Assembly: GCA_003278855.1 (NCBI GenBank)
Contig: QCCU01000008.1
Location: 1-64,000 of the forward strand
Direction: 5' to 3'
DNA length: 64,000 nucleotides
Source: Prochlorococcus sp. AG-347-M23
GTDB lineage: Bacteria; Cyanobacteriota; Cyanobacteriia; PCC-6307; Cyanobiaceae
Part shown: positions 1 to 8,711 of the stretch, piece after piece
Layout: every line of letters starts with the position of its first letter
Numbering within the stretch: position 1 is the stretch's first letter
Position numbers and translations under genes: made by a program
The notes under the pieces: model-generated
Databases searched by the model: none
What the model was told of the DNA's origin: nothing
What the model saw: the letters and a program-made list of their open reading frames with translations, nothing else

Positions 1-366
1 TTCAGAAGGTAAAGTGTACATTATGTCTAGCATTAGCTCTTCAATTATTGATCTTAATGCTCTTGCACCTGTTTTTCTTTTATATGCTTCATTTGCTATC
101 GCTTCAACAGAATCAGGCTCAAATGATAATTCAACATTATCCATGCTTAGCAAAGTTTTGAATTGCTTTACTAATGCATCTCTTGGTTGAGTCAAAATAG
201 ATTCTAAAGTTTCTTTTGTAAGACGATCTAACACAGCACAAACTGGAATTCTTCCAATAAATTCTGGAATTAGGCCATATTTCACTAAGTCATCTAATTC
301 TAAATTTTTCAGGGAATCTCTTGGGTCTACTATTTTTTTTGTATCAACTTTGTTTTGATCTGAATT
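1..366 (-). CDS. clpX: ATP-dependent Clp protease ATP-binding subunit ClpX, internal to C-terminal fragment
   Basis: Read on the minus strand this encodes the end of the AAA+ module and the C-terminal small domain of ClpX, the unfoldase that feeds substrates to ClpP. Visible landmarks are [13 protein letters not shown] (sensor region), [12 protein letters not shown] and [20 protein letters not shown]. The C-terminus runs off the left edge. The N-terminal zinc finger, Walker A and Walker B are absent. The match stops near bases 361-372, where plus-strand dnaX sequence begins. The open frame continues further on the minus strand but no longer resembles ClpX. Identity is secure. The truncation is probably an assembly or amplification artefact. 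Confidence 0.85.
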
Positions 367-374
367 GGTAGTAA

Positions 375-881
375 AACAAAGACGAAAAATTAGAAAAATT
401 TGCAGTTCTTGAAAAAGAAAGTATTGAAAATATTTCTGACAATAGCCAAAAAAATCATGGATCAAATAATTTAAAAGATAAATGGGAATTAATTCTTTCT
501 AAAGTAGAGTTACCATCAACAAGAATGTTACTTTCACAACAAGCCGAACTTGAAAGTTTTGATTCGGAGAATATAACAATTTCATTATCTCCAAACTGGG
601 AAAATATGATTAAAAGCAGAAAAGTAATAATTGAAAATACTGTAAAAAAGATATTTGGAGATCAAATAATACTTAATTTCTCAACCAAAAATTTAAATAA
701 AAGTAACCCAACAAATACTCCAGAAATTACCAAAAATGAAGTAAATAATTTTCAACCATTAAAAAAAATAGATCCCAAAACTAATTCATCATCAAAAATA
801 TCTAACGAGAAGACTTATGATGATAGCTCAAAAAACTTAGCAAATTTTTTTAATGGAGAAATTATAGACCTTGATGAATAA
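375..881 (+). CDS. dnaX: DNA polymerase III gamma/tau subunit DnaX, C-terminal fragment
   Basis: The frame from about base 375 encodes roughly 168 residues of the DnaX C-terminal region, including [20 protein letters not shown] and [11 protein letters not shown], followed by a Lys/Asn/Ser-rich tail ending IIDLDE. The clamp-loader ATPase core with Walker A and the zinc-binding Cys cluster is missing. In-frame stops at 369-374 show that the gene does not continue upstream here. The ATG at 525 lies well inside the conserved region and is not the start. In related genomes, as I recall, dnaX lies just downstream of clpX on the same strand, so the opposed fragments here imply an inverted join. Confidence 0.8.
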   Translation, partial: NKDEKLEKFAVLEKESIENISDNSQKNHGSNNLKDKWELILSKVELPSTRMLLSQQAELESFDSENITISLSPNWENMIKSRKVIIENTVKKIFGDQIILNFSTKNLNKSNPTNTPEITKNEVNNFQPLKKIDPKTNSSSKISNEKTYDDSSKNLANFFNGEIIDLDE

Positions 882-882
882 A

Positions 883-2184
883 TTAAACTCCAGTATGAAT
901 AGTTTTTCGCCAAAGTATCTTTTTAGGAAAAATAGACATCTTTATTGTTACCCAAGGGATTACTAAAAACCAATGTGATAAATAAAAAACTGAGACAAAT
1001 ACCATCAAAAAATTGCTTTTTTGTAATACTGGTACTTCGCTTTTACAAGAAGAACCGTACCAAAACGCAATTCCAGATAACATAAAAGCTGTAAATGAAA
1101 TAGGCCAGTAAATTGGTGAATCTAACAAAGCAATACTGAAAACCAAATCAAAAATAGAAATTATTGGTAGTGCATATTGCAAGATGAAGAAGTAAGTTAA
1201 ATCAAATTTTTGCAAATAATCAATTTTATTGGTTAATAATTGATCTCCATAATCAAAGAATCTTTGCAAACCTCCCTCTGCCCATCTTTGCCTTTGCGCT
1301 AATAAAGCATTTAAATTCTCAACTGCTTCCTCCATAACTGGAGGATCCCACAAGATGCCAATTCTAGATTTTGATAATAATAATCTTAAACTCAAATCAA
1401 GATCATCTGTAACTGTATCTTCATTAAAAGAACCACATGCCAATAATGTTTCTTTCTTAATTAATTGGCCATTTCCCCTTAATTCAGAAACTCCAGCAAC
1501 TGATAATCTTCCATATTGAAAGATTGCGTCCATAGCCATTTCCATAGACTGACAGGAAGTTAAAAAATTCTTACTTAAATTTGTTACTGATTTTCTTAGT
1601 TGAACTGCAGACCAATCACCCTCTTCTACAAAACTAAATAACCTTATCAAAGAATCTTGTTTTAATTCAGCATCAGCATCCAAAACTAATAACCATTCAC
1701 CATGAGTAAACTTCAAGGCATAATTCAAAGCTCCTGACTTTCCTCCTCCTGCATTTGGAGAGCGACTTATGACTTTTAGCTTGTCATATTGTCTAGCTAA
1801 TCGATCTAATATTAAAGGCGTCTTATCAGAGCTACCATCATCGATTATGTAAATATTTAATTTATTGGTTGGATAATCTAAACTAAATAATCTTTCAACT
1901 AACCTTGCTATGACATTCTCTTCATCTCTTGCTGCGACTAAAATATCAAGCACAGGTAACTCTTTATTGCTAATTCTTCTGCCTACAGTATTTAATACGT
2001 TGCTCCTTTTGAAATTTCTAGAAATAACTATTAAACCATAAAAAACAATCACAAAAGAAAGAGTCAATATAATGTAAAAGAAATTTTCGATATTGAAAGC
2101 ATGAGGAATAAAAGCTACTAAAAAACAAGCACTAAGAAATATAAACGACTTCAATCTTCGATTTTTATAAAAACCCTTACTCAT
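883..2184 (-). CDS. Family 2 membrane glycosyltransferase (cellulose-synthase-like)
   Basis: This 433-residue protein has the hallmarks of a processive GT2 enzyme that transfers sugar from a nucleotide-sugar at the cytoplasmic face of the membrane. Two N-terminal membrane segments lie near residues 12-28 and 35-54. The catalytic domain carries DDGSSD (about 115-120), the DxD motif DADAE (about 169), TDDLD (about 259) and QRQRW (about 297-301). More membrane segments lie near residues 335-415. The stop is next to the end of dnaX. The start lies 27 bases after the SpoIID-like gene on the same strand, so the two are probably co-transcribed. The sugar and acceptor are unknown; a cell-envelope polysaccharide or glycolipid is the likely product. 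Confidence 0.75.
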   Translation of the reverse strand: MSKGFYKNRRLKSFIFLSACFLVAFIPHAFNIENFFYIILTLSFVIVFYGLIVISRNFKRSNVLNTVGRRISNKELPVLDILVAARDEENVIARLVERLFSLDYPTNKLNIYIIDDGSSDKTPLILDRLARQYDKLKVISRSPNAGGGKSGALNYALKFTHGEWLLVLDADAELKQDSLIRLFSFVEEGDWSAVQLRKSVTNLSKNFLTSCQSMEMAMDAIFQYGRLSVAGVSELRGNGQLIKKETLLACGSFNEDTVTDDLDLSLRLLLSKSRIGILWDPPVMEEAVENLNALLAQRQRWAEGGLQRFFDYGDQLLTNKIDYLQKFDLTYFFILQYALPIISIFDLVFSIALLDSPIYWPISFTAFMLSGIAFWYGSSCKSEVPVLQKSNFLMVFVSVFYLSHWFLVIPWVTIKMSIFPKKILWRKTIHTGV

Positions 2185-2211
2185 AAAAGTAAATTGCCAA
2201 TTACTTAACTT

Positions 2212-3750
2212 TCATTGAGACAATATCTCAAATTTTTTCAGATTTGCATCTCGATAGTAATGATTCAATATTTGTTCATAAGAGAATCCTAATTTAGCCA
2301 TTTCAATTGCTCCTGACTGAGATAAACCTACACCATGACCAAAGCCTCCTCCTCTCAAAAGCCATAAATCATCATTTAATTTATTAATAGTAAACAAATT
2401 ACTGGGTATAAAATTTAATACCCGTCGAATATCATCTTTAACAAGAACAATAGATTTATTACCTTTGTCCGTTTGTATTTCCAATTTTTTCACTCTTCCA
2501 CTAGACCCACGTTCAATAGAAATTAAATTCAAAACATCTTCATTAATATTTATGAGTTTATTTTTGAGTAACTTTTCTTTAATTTCAAGACTAGAAATTT
2601 TCTTATTCCATCGAAAAAGAGAATGCTTACTCCCATAAAACTGTTCTTTATCAAAATCTAAAAAATTATTTAAATCAGATTCATTTGTAATTGGAAGTTT
2701 AAAAATTTTATTTAATGATTTAGATCCATCAATGATTGAATTAAAATAAGAAAAATCTTGAATTTGCCAAGACTCACCTGCAGTAGCAGATACGCCTCCA
2801 TTAGAACCATGGTAAAAAGCATTTATTGGTTTATTTCCATAAGTTAGGATTAAATCTGAAGTTGCTTCTATAGCTTGTAGTACTTTTTTATTTGTAATTT
2901 TAGGAGGCTTATAAACTTGACATTGAGTTGTGATACATAAATGATATTTATCCATATTAAATCTATCAGAATTAAAAATTCCCCAAGTTCTTGCTACAAC
3001 TGCTTGTGCCTTGAGTGCTTCTAAAGGAGAATTCGGTCCAATTTCATATGGCAAAACACCTGCCAAATAATCGTCAAACTCAATTTTTTGAACTAATGTC
3101 CAAGTTCCATATAAATCTTTTAATAAATAAAAATTTTTACCAAAATTGACACCATTTATTTTTATTTCCTCTTGAGCATAAATATATATAGGTCCTTCGA
3201 GTTTCATAACACTATATTCACTTCTAAGAACAGGCATAATTTGAAAATTTTTTATTTTTCTGAAAATTTTATTTTTCAATTCAAACTTTGGAAGATCATC
3301 TTCAAATGGTATCCATACTTCCCAATTTTTAGGATAAGCAACAGTCGTCTCAAATCCTTTATCTTTAAGTTTCTCTGCTTGTTTTTTTGCTGATTCATAG
3401 CTAGCAAAAGGACCAAAAACAATTCTTTCGATTGTTTTTGGATTTTTGATGGGAATATCTACCCAGCTAATATTAATCTGTTTTGATTTATGTTTAATAC
3501 CGTTGGACGATATCAGGTTTAAAAAACCTTTATCAGTGATAAAATTGATATTCTTTTTTTTTGAAAAACTGTCATTCTCCCCACCTAAATATTGCTTTAA
3601 ACCAATTAAAAATTTTCCTTTTTTAATTTCATTATTGAGTTCAACCTTTTGCAATTCTTCTCCTTGTACATTTGAAGTAAATTTAGTGTTTACTAATATT
3701 AGAGAAATGCATCCTAAAAATAAGTTTAAAAAGGCAAATTTAAGTTTCAT
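2212..3750 (-). CDS. Exported SpoIID/LytB-domain protein
   Basis: This 512-residue protein begins with a signal peptide or membrane anchor (about residues 1-30). A region near residues 95-145 resembles a SPOR-type peptidoglycan-binding repeat (FGPFASYESAKKQAEKL). A SpoIID/LytB domain follows, with ALKAQAVVARTWGIF and the C-terminal GGGFGHGVGLSQSGA motif. In Bacillus, SpoIID is a lytic transglycosylase acting on denuded glycan strands. Cyanobacteria do not sporulate, so a role in wall remodelling or division is more likely; this is inference. It is probably the first gene of a two-gene unit with the glycosyltransferase. The ATG at 3750 is followed directly by the signal sequence. Confidence 0.75.
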   Translation of the reverse strand: MKLKFAFLNLFLGCISLILVNTKFTSNVQGEELQKVELNNEIKKGKFLIGLKQYLGGENDSFSKKKNINFITDKGFLNLISSNGIKHKSKQINISWVDIPIKNPKTIERIVFGPFASYESAKKQAEKLKDKGFETTVAYPKNWEVWIPFEDDLPKFELKNKIFRKIKNFQIMPVLRSEYSVMKLEGPIYIYAQEEIKINGVNFGKNFYLLKDLYGTWTLVQKIEFDDYLAGVLPYEIGPNSPLEALKAQAVVARTWGIFNSDRFNMDKYHLCITTQCQVYKPPKITNKKVLQAIEATSDLILTYGNKPINAFYHGSNGGVSATAGESWQIQDFSYFNSIIDGSKSLNKIFKLPITNESDLNNFLDFDKEQFYGSKHSLFRWNKKISSLEIKEKLLKNKLININEDVLNLISIERGSSGRVKKLEIQTDKGNKSIVLVKDDIRRVLNFIPSNLFTINKLNDDLWLLRGGGFGHGVGLSQSGAIEMAKLGFSYEQILNHYYRDANLKKFEILSQ

Positions 3751-3786
3751 AAGTTAGACCTTTCTTAATCAATTAACAACTTTAAT

Positions 3787-3815
3787 TTGCACCAATGCGT
3801 ATAAAGGTTTAGATT
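3787..3815 (+). promoter_or_regulatory. Candidate sigma-70-type promoter for rpmI-rplT
   Basis: TTGCAC (3787-3792) and TAGATT (3810-3815) are separated by exactly 17 bases, 27 bases before the rpmI ATG, in the divergent gap with the SpoIID-like gene. The spacing is ideal and the -35 is close to consensus. In such AT-rich DNA a chance match is possible, and no start-site data support it. Confidence 0.35.
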
Positions 3816-3841
3816 ATCCTAATTAAACACATTTGACTTAA

Positions 3842-4039
3842 ATGTCTAAACTAAAAACTCGTAAATCAGCTGCCAAAAGATTTAAAGCTACTGCGACGGG
3901 TAAATTCATGAGAAGAAGAGCTTTCCATAATCATTTACTTGATCATAAAAGCTCAAAATTAAAAAGACATCTATCAACAAAAGCCGTAGTTGATGAAAGA
4001 GATGCTGATAATGTAAAATTAATGATTCCATACGCATAA
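3842..4039 (+). CDS. rpmI: 50S ribosomal protein L35
   Basis: This is a complete 65-residue L35, a very basic large-subunit protein. It has the family N-terminus [20 protein letters not shown] and the conserved [14 protein letters not shown] segment. It lies 28 bases upstream of rplT, the usual pairing. infC does not precede it here, unlike in many bacteria, so the pair appears to have its own promoter. L20 represses this operon in several bacteria; no operator structure was identified here. Confidence 0.97.
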   Translation: MSKLKTRKSAAKRFKATATGKFMRRRAFHNHLLDHKSSKLKRHLSTKAVVDERDADNVKLMIPYA

Positions 4040-4067
4040 ATCTTTAACCAATTTTTATTAGATATTC

Positions 4068-4415
4068 ATGGCACGCGTAAAAAGAGGCAACATAGCCAGA
4101 AAAAGAAGAAACAAAATCTTAAATCTTGCAAAAGGTTTTAGAGGCGGCAACAAAAATCTTTTTAGAACAGCAAATCAAAGAGTGATGAAAGCTCTTTGTA
4201 ATGCTTATAGGGATAGAAGAAGAAGAAAAAGAGATTTTAGAAGACTTTGGATTTCTAGAATTAACGCAGCTGCCAGGATAAATGGAACAAACTATAGCAA
4301 GTTGATAAATGGCATGAAAAATTCAGAAATTATTATTAATAGAAAAATGCTTGCTCAATTAGCCTTAAACGATCCAAAGTGTTTTGAAAAAATTGTTTCT
4401 TCCGTTAGTAATTAG
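4068..4415 (+). CDS. rplT: 50S ribosomal protein L20
   Basis: This is a complete 115-residue L20, a basic rRNA-binding protein needed early in large-subunit assembly. It starts [18 protein letters not shown] and contains the conserved [17 protein letters not shown] segment. Length and sequence are normal for the family. It is the second gene of the rpmI-rplT pair and is followed 36 bases later by the TPR protein gene, so read-through into that gene is possible. Confidence 0.97.
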   Translation: MARVKRGNIARKRRNKILNLAKGFRGGNKNLFRTANQRVMKALCNAYRDRRRRKRDFRRLWISRINAAARINGTNYSKLINGMKNSEIIINRKMLAQLALNDPKCFEKIVSSVSN

Positions 4416-4451
4416 AAAAAAGAATATAATCTAGAAAAGTCAATTTAAATA

Positions 4452-5009
4452 ATGGAAATATCTTCCTTTCAATCTTATTTAATTATTCTTTTTGTTGTAC
4501 TAATTATAATTTCTATTTTTGTATTCAGACAATTTCTAAAAACAAGAAGTGAAGAATTAAATTTAGTAAAATTCGAGCAGAAAGGTTTAGATTCTCTATC
4601 TCAAGCTACAGAATTATATGAATTTGGGTCTATTCAGATAAAAAAAAGATTATATTCTGAAGCAACTAAAACTTTTCTAAAAGCAATTGAAAATTATGAA
4701 AATGAACCTGATGAAGCAAAAGCAATAATAAATAATGCTTTAGGATTCTCTTATGCTGCTCAAAATGAATTTAAGAAAGCAATTAAATACTATAACTCTG
4801 CAATAAAATCACTCCCAGAATATCCTATAGCCCTAAATAACCTCGCATCAGCACAACAGCGTTTACTTGAGTACGACTTGGCATATGCAACTTATCAAAA
4901 GGTTTTGGTGATAGATCCAAAAAACAAAACAGCAATTAAAAAAAGTAAGGAGTTAGAAAAAAGAAACAACTATAAACCTTATAAAGGTATTAAAGATAAG
5001 GGATTCTAA
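4452..5009 (+). CDS. ycf37: Ycf37/Pyg7-like TPR protein, probable photosystem I assembly factor
   Basis: This 185-residue protein has one N-terminal membrane segment (about residues 8-28) followed by about three tetratricopeptide repeats (roughly 50-165), for example [20 protein letters not shown]. The [20 protein letters not shown] segment strongly resembles Ycf37/Pyg7, a thylakoid TPR protein that helps assemble or stabilise photosystem I in cyanobacteria and plants. Size and topology match Ycf37 of Synechocystis (about 173 residues). The stop is 2 bases before thiG, so the two are likely co-transcribed, without an obvious functional link. The TPR call is secure. The Ycf37 orthology rests on pattern recognition. 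Confidence 0.7.
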   Translation: MEISSFQSYLIILFVVLIIISIFVFRQFLKTRSEELNLVKFEQKGLDSLSQATELYEFGSIQIKKRLYSEATKTFLKAIENYENEPDEAKAIINNALGFSYAAQNEFKKAIKYYNSAIKSLPEYPIALNNLASAQQRLLEYDLAYATYQKVLVIDPKNKTAIKKSKELEKRNNYKPYKGIKDKGF

Positions 5010-5011
5010 AT

Positions 5012-5806
5012 ATGGAAAATTATTCTTCTTTACTAATTGGTGGAAAACAATTTTCCAGTAGATTAATGGTGGGTACTGGCAAATACAAATCTACTCAAGA
5101 TATGGAAAAAAGTTTGTCAAATTCTGAAACGGAAATTATAACGGTCGCTGTTAGAAGAATTAAAAATGCTCAGACCGGAGAAAATTTAATCGAAAAGATC
5201 GACTGGAAAAAATACTGGATGCTTCCCAATACAGCTGGTTGTGTTAATTCCGATGAGGCAGTGAGAATAGCAATTTTGGGTAGAGAACTTGCAAAGTTAT
5301 CTGGTCAAGAAGAAAATAATTTTGTGAAGTTAGAAGTTATTCCTGACAAAAAGTATTTGCTACCAGATCCAATAGAAACCATTAAAGCAGCTGAAATTTT
5401 AATAAAAAAAGGTTTTGCTGTACTTCCCTATATCAATGCAGATCCTATTCTTGCAAAAAGACTAGAAGAAATAGGTTGTGCAACTGTAATGCCATTGGGC
5501 TCGCCTATAGGCTCCGGCCAAGGTTTATTAAATTTATCAAATATAAGAATTATTATTGAGAATGCAAAAGTGCCCGTAATAATTGACGCAGGAATTGGGG
5601 TGCCTAGTGAAGCTTCTCAAGCTATGGAACTTGGAGCTGATGGTGTTTTAATTAATACTGCAATAGCACAAGCTGAAAATCCTCCTCTAATGGCTCAAGC
5701 GATAAATTATGGTGTCAAAGCTGGCAGGCAAGCTTTTCTGGCAGGACGAGTTAAAAAACAAGATTTTGCAGTAGCAAGTTCACCGGAAAAAAACATATCT
5801 ATCTAA
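5012..5806 (+). CDS. thiG: Thiazole synthase ThiG
   Basis: This 264-residue TIM-barrel enzyme makes the thiazole phosphate carboxylate of thiamine from deoxyxylulose phosphate, ThiS-thiocarboxylate and dehydroglycine. It begins with the family pattern [19 protein letters not shown]. It includes [32 protein letters not shown] and [20 protein letters not shown], the last two forming phosphate-binding loops. The length is normal for stand-alone ThiG; some cyanobacteria instead carry a ThiO-ThiG fusion. A candidate separate glycine oxidase is encoded at 49714-50796. The gap to sqdB is 162 bases. Confidence 0.95.
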   Translation: MENYSSLLIGGKQFSSRLMVGTGKYKSTQDMEKSLSNSETEIITVAVRRIKNAQTGENLIEKIDWKKYWMLPNTAGCVNSDEAVRIAILGRELAKLSGQEENNFVKLEVIPDKKYLLPDPIETIKAAEILIKKGFAVLPYINADPILAKRLEEIGCATVMPLGSPIGSGQGLLNLSNIRIIIENAKVPVIIDAGIGVPSEASQAMELGADGVLINTAIAQAENPPLMAQAINYGVKAGRQAFLAGRVKKQDFAVASSPEKNISI

Positions 5807-5906
5807 TTCTCTTCATTGTGCAAAGTTTAAAAAAAGAATAAAAACTTATTTTGTTTATCAGATTAAGAAAGAAGATTTGAAACTATTTTCAATGTTTTTT
5901 CGCAAA

Positions 5907-5934
5907 TTGGAAGCACACTGTAGTAATTTAATAA
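5907..5934 (+). promoter_or_regulatory. Candidate promoter upstream of sqdB
   Basis: TTGGAA (5907-5912) and TAATAA (5929-5934) are 16 bases apart, 34 bases before the GTG of sqdB, in the thiG-sqdB gap. The match is only moderate and AT-richness makes chance hits common. The 162-base gap is unusually large for this window and plausibly holds the sulfolipid promoter. Confidence 0.25.
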
Positions 5935-5968
5935 ATATATTATGAAACAATTAATTCTGGAGTTCTGA

Positions 5969-7162
5969 GTGAAAGTTATTGTTCTAGGTGGAGATGGTTT
6001 TTGCGGTTGGCCTTGTGCGGTGAATTTAGCAGAGCAAAATCATGATGTAATTATTGTAGACAATCTAAGTCGTAGAAAAATTGATATTGATCTAGAGGTA
6101 GAATCTTTAACTCCAATTGCTTCGATAACAGAACGACTCTCTGCATGGGAAGAAATTGGAGGTAAGCCTATGAGATTTCTTAACATGGATATCTCTAAAC
6201 AATATCAAAAATTACTCAATTTGCTCATTGATGAAAAGCCAGATTCTGTGATCCATTTTGCAGAACAAAGAGCAGCGCCTTACTCTATGAAATCTAGTTT
6301 TACCAAAAGATATACAGTAGATAATAATGTTAATGGCACCCACAACCTTCTTGCTGCAATAGTTGAGAGTAATCTAGATATTCATGTTGTACATTTAGGA
6401 ACAATGGGAGTTTATGGATATGGATCACATAGAGGTGCAACAATTCCAGAAGGTTATCTAAAAGTTGAAGTTCCACAACCAGATGGAAGCCGCTTTGAAG
6501 AAGAAATATTACACCCTGCAAGTCCAGGTAGTGTTTACCATATGACTAAAACTTTAGATCAATTATTATTTCTTTACTACAACAAAAATGATCTTGTAAG
6601 GATTACTGATTTACATCAAGGCATTGTTTGGGGAACAAATACAGACGCAACTTTAAAAGATCCTAGATTAACAAACCGATTTGACTACGATGGAGATTAT
6701 GGAACTGTTCTAAACAGATTTCTAATGCAAGCTGCAATTGGATATCCATTAAGTGTTCATGGGACAGGAGGGCAAACAAGAGCCTTTATTCACATAAAAG
6801 ACTCTGTAAAATGTGTACAACTTGCTCTTGAAAATCCTCCAAAACCTGGAGAGAGAGTAAAAATCTTTAATCAAATGACTGAAAGTCATCAAGTTGGAGA
6901 ACTAGCGAAAAAAGTTGCGTCTTTAACAGGTGCTGATATCAATTATTTACCAAACCCAAGGAATGAAGCAGTAGAAAATGATCTAATTGTTGATAATAAG
7001 TGCTTTATAGAATTAGGTTTAAACCCAACGACTCTTGATAATGGTTTATTAGAAGAAGTTGTTGAAGTTGCTAAAAAATACTCCAATAGATGTGATCTTA
7101 AGCGCATACCTTGTGTTTCATCCTGGACTAAAAAACAAGCTGAGGCTATAAAGACTAATTAA
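5969..7162 (+). CDS. sqdB: UDP-sulfoquinovose synthase SqdB
   Basis: This 397-residue short-chain dehydrogenase/reductase-type enzyme makes UDP-sulfoquinovose from UDP-glucose and sulfite, the first committed step of SQDG synthesis. The N-terminal NAD-binding motif is VLGGDGFCGWPCAVNL. The catalytic YxxxK pattern appears in GSVYHMTKTLDQ, and HFAEQRAAPYSMKS is family-specific. The start is GTG. sqdX follows 27 bases later, the usual cyanobacterial pairing. SQDG is a phosphorus-free thylakoid lipid, and its heavy use by Prochlorococcus in phosphate-poor oceans is established. Length and motifs look intact. Confidence 0.96.
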   Translation: MKVIVLGGDGFCGWPCAVNLAEQNHDVIIVDNLSRRKIDIDLEVESLTPIASITERLSAWEEIGGKPMRFLNMDISKQYQKLLNLLIDEKPDSVIHFAEQRAAPYSMKSSFTKRYTVDNNVNGTHNLLAAIVESNLDIHVVHLGTMGVYGYGSHRGATIPEGYLKVEVPQPDGSRFEEEILHPASPGSVYHMTKTLDQLLFLYYNKNDLVRITDLHQGIVWGTNTDATLKDPRLTNRFDYDGDYGTVLNRFLMQAAIGYPLSVHGTGGQTRAFIHIKDSVKCVQLALENPPKPGERVKIFNQMTESHQVGELAKKVASLTGADINYLPNPRNEAVENDLIVDNKCFIELGLNPTTLDNGLLEEVVEVAKKYSNRCDLKRIPCVSSWTKKQAEAIKTN

Positions 7163-7189
7163 AATTTCTAAAATAATTACCCTAAGAAA

Positions 7190-8323
7190 GTGAAAATTGC
7201 ATTGTTTACTGAAACTTTTTTACCTAAAGTTGACGGCATAGTCACAAGACTGACTAAAACGATTGAATTTTTAATAAAAAATGGTGATGAAGTTATAATT
7301 TTTTGTCCAGAGGGTTGTCCAGAATCATATATGGGCGCAACTGTAGTTGGAGTTGCAGCAATGCCATTACCCTTATACCCAGAGTTGAAGCTTGGTTTAC
7401 CGGGTCCTGCAGTCTCAGATAAGTTAGAAAAATTTAACCCAGATTTGATACATGTTGTTAATCCAGCTGTACTTGGCTTAGGTGGTATATGGTTAGCGAA
7501 AACGAATAATATTCCTTTAATTGCCAGTTACCATACTCATCTTCCAAAATATCTGGAACATTACGGTATGGGTATGTTAGAGCCACTTTTGTGGGAATTA
7601 CTTAAAGCAGCTCATAATCAAGCCTTATTAAATTTATGTACTTCCACCGCTATGGTCAATGAGTTAAAAGATAAAGGTATTCAAAGGACTGCTCTATGGC
7701 AAAGGGGAGTAGATACTTTCAGTTTCAGACCAGATTTGAGAAGTGAGAAAATGAGAAAAAAATTATTTGGGGAATATAACGAAGCTAATTACTTGTTGAT
7801 TTATGTAGGAAGATTATCAGCAGAAAAACAAATTGAAAGAATTAAACCAGTCTTAGAAAGTATTCCTAATGCTTGCCTAGCACTTGTAGGTGACGGACCA
7901 TATAGAAACCAGCTTGAAAAAATCTTCGAAAATACAAAGACTAATTTTATAGGATACTTATCTGGCGATGAACTTGCTAGCGCCTATGCCTCTGGAGATA
8001 TATTTTTATTTCCATCTAGTACAGAAACACTTGGGTTAGTTTTACTAGAAGCAATGGCAGCAGGATGTCCAGTTATCGGAGCCAACAAGGGGGGGATTCC
8101 AGATATTATTAGCGACGGGATTAATGGTTGTTTATATGATCCTGATGAAAAAGACAATGGGGAACAAAGTTTGATTGAAGCGACAAAAAAAATTCTAGAG
8201 AATGAAGATAAGAGAGAAATTATGAGAAAAGAGGCACGAAACGAAGCAGAAAAATGGGATTGGAATCAAGCAACACTACAACTGCAAAATTATTATGCAG
8301 ATACTCTCAAAGGAATAGATTAA
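7190..8323 (+). CDS. sqdX: Sulfoquinovosyltransferase SqdX
   Basis: This 377-residue family GT4 glycosyltransferase moves sulfoquinovose from UDP-sulfoquinovose to diacylglycerol, completing SQDG. The N-terminus IALFTETFLPKVDGIVTRL and SYHTHLPKYLEHYGMGM are typical of SqdX. The GT4 nucleotide-sugar site with the EX7E arrangement is in SSTETLGLVLLEAMAAGCP. The start is GTG, as in sqdB just upstream, and the two form a likely operon. The gene ends 9 bases from a convergent small gene, with no recognisable terminator between them. Confidence 0.95.
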   Translation: MKIALFTETFLPKVDGIVTRLTKTIEFLIKNGDEVIIFCPEGCPESYMGATVVGVAAMPLPLYPELKLGLPGPAVSDKLEKFNPDLIHVVNPAVLGLGGIWLAKTNNIPLIASYHTHLPKYLEHYGMGMLEPLLWELLKAAHNQALLNLCTSTAMVNELKDKGIQRTALWQRGVDTFSFRPDLRSEKMRKKLFGEYNEANYLLIYVGRLSAEKQIERIKPVLESIPNACLALVGDGPYRNQLEKIFENTKTNFIGYLSGDELASAYASGDIFLFPSSTETLGLVLLEAMAAGCPVIGANKGGIPDIISDGINGCLYDPDEKDNGEQSLIEATKKILENEDKREIMRKEARNEAEKWDWNQATLQLQNYYADTLKGID

Positions 8324-8332
8324 TTTTCTTAA

Positions 8333-8581
8333 CTATGCTACGTGTGGAGGCGTAGGATTATTATAAGAACTTAAAGGAAGTATTAGAGTAGCGATATTTT
8401 GATTCTTTTCAGGCCTTTTTTTCTTTGAAAATTTTCTACCAAAGGGTACTCTTATAACGTTAGTTCCCTCAATGGAACAAATGCTTGAATTATCTCCTGA
8501 AAAATTATTAACAAAATTTGGTAAATCTACGTTTTTAACTGGCAGGTGCTTAACATTACCTGATTTAAAATCTTTGGTCAT
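8333..8581 (-). CDS. Small hypothetical protein (82 aa)
   Basis: I do not recognise this family. The 82-residue product is basic in the middle (RVPFGRKFSKKKRPEKNQ), has no membrane segment or signal, and ends SSYNNPTPPHVA. Two cysteines would not make an obvious metal site. It lies between sqdX (convergent, 9 bases) and gcvP (same strand, 129 bases upstream). Support is its fit between neighbouring genes, the absence of a longer competing frame and ordinary codon usage. It may be a lineage-specific picocyanobacterial protein; no function is proposed. Confidence 0.6.
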   Translation of the reverse strand: MTKDFKSGNVKHLPVKNVDLPNFVNNFSGDNSSICSIEGTNVIRVPFGRKFSKKKRPEKNQNIATLILPLSSYNNPTPPHVA

Positions 8582-8695
8582 AGCTTCAAATACCCCAAAA
8601 AATTTGATGCTCGAATATTTTAATAAAAAAATTTAAAAAAATTCTATAAGAAAATATTAAATTTTTATTCTCACTGATAATAACTAAGTAAATAT

Positions 8696-8711
8696 AAGGA
8701 CGCTAGTCCTT
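8696..8711 (-). terminator. Short hairpin at the 3' end of gcvP, weak terminator candidate
   Basis: AAGGAC (8696-8701) and GTCCTT (8706-8711) form a perfect 6-bp stem with a 4-base loop, just at the gcvP stop codon. On the minus strand it is followed by an AT-rich run but not a clean U-tract. It could be a weak intrinsic terminator or an mRNA 3'-end stabiliser, or chance. Confidence 0.3.

Noticed and set aside
367-480. Open minus-strand frame continuing upstream of the clpX fragment
   Set aside because: The translation is not ClpX-like and lies antisense to clearly conserved dnaX sequence, so it is a shadow created by the inverted join.
5892-5945. 17-codon frame in the thiG-sqdB gap
   Set aside because: It has no ribosome-binding site, no overlap with sqdB, and lies across the candidate promoter, so it is unlikely to be translated.
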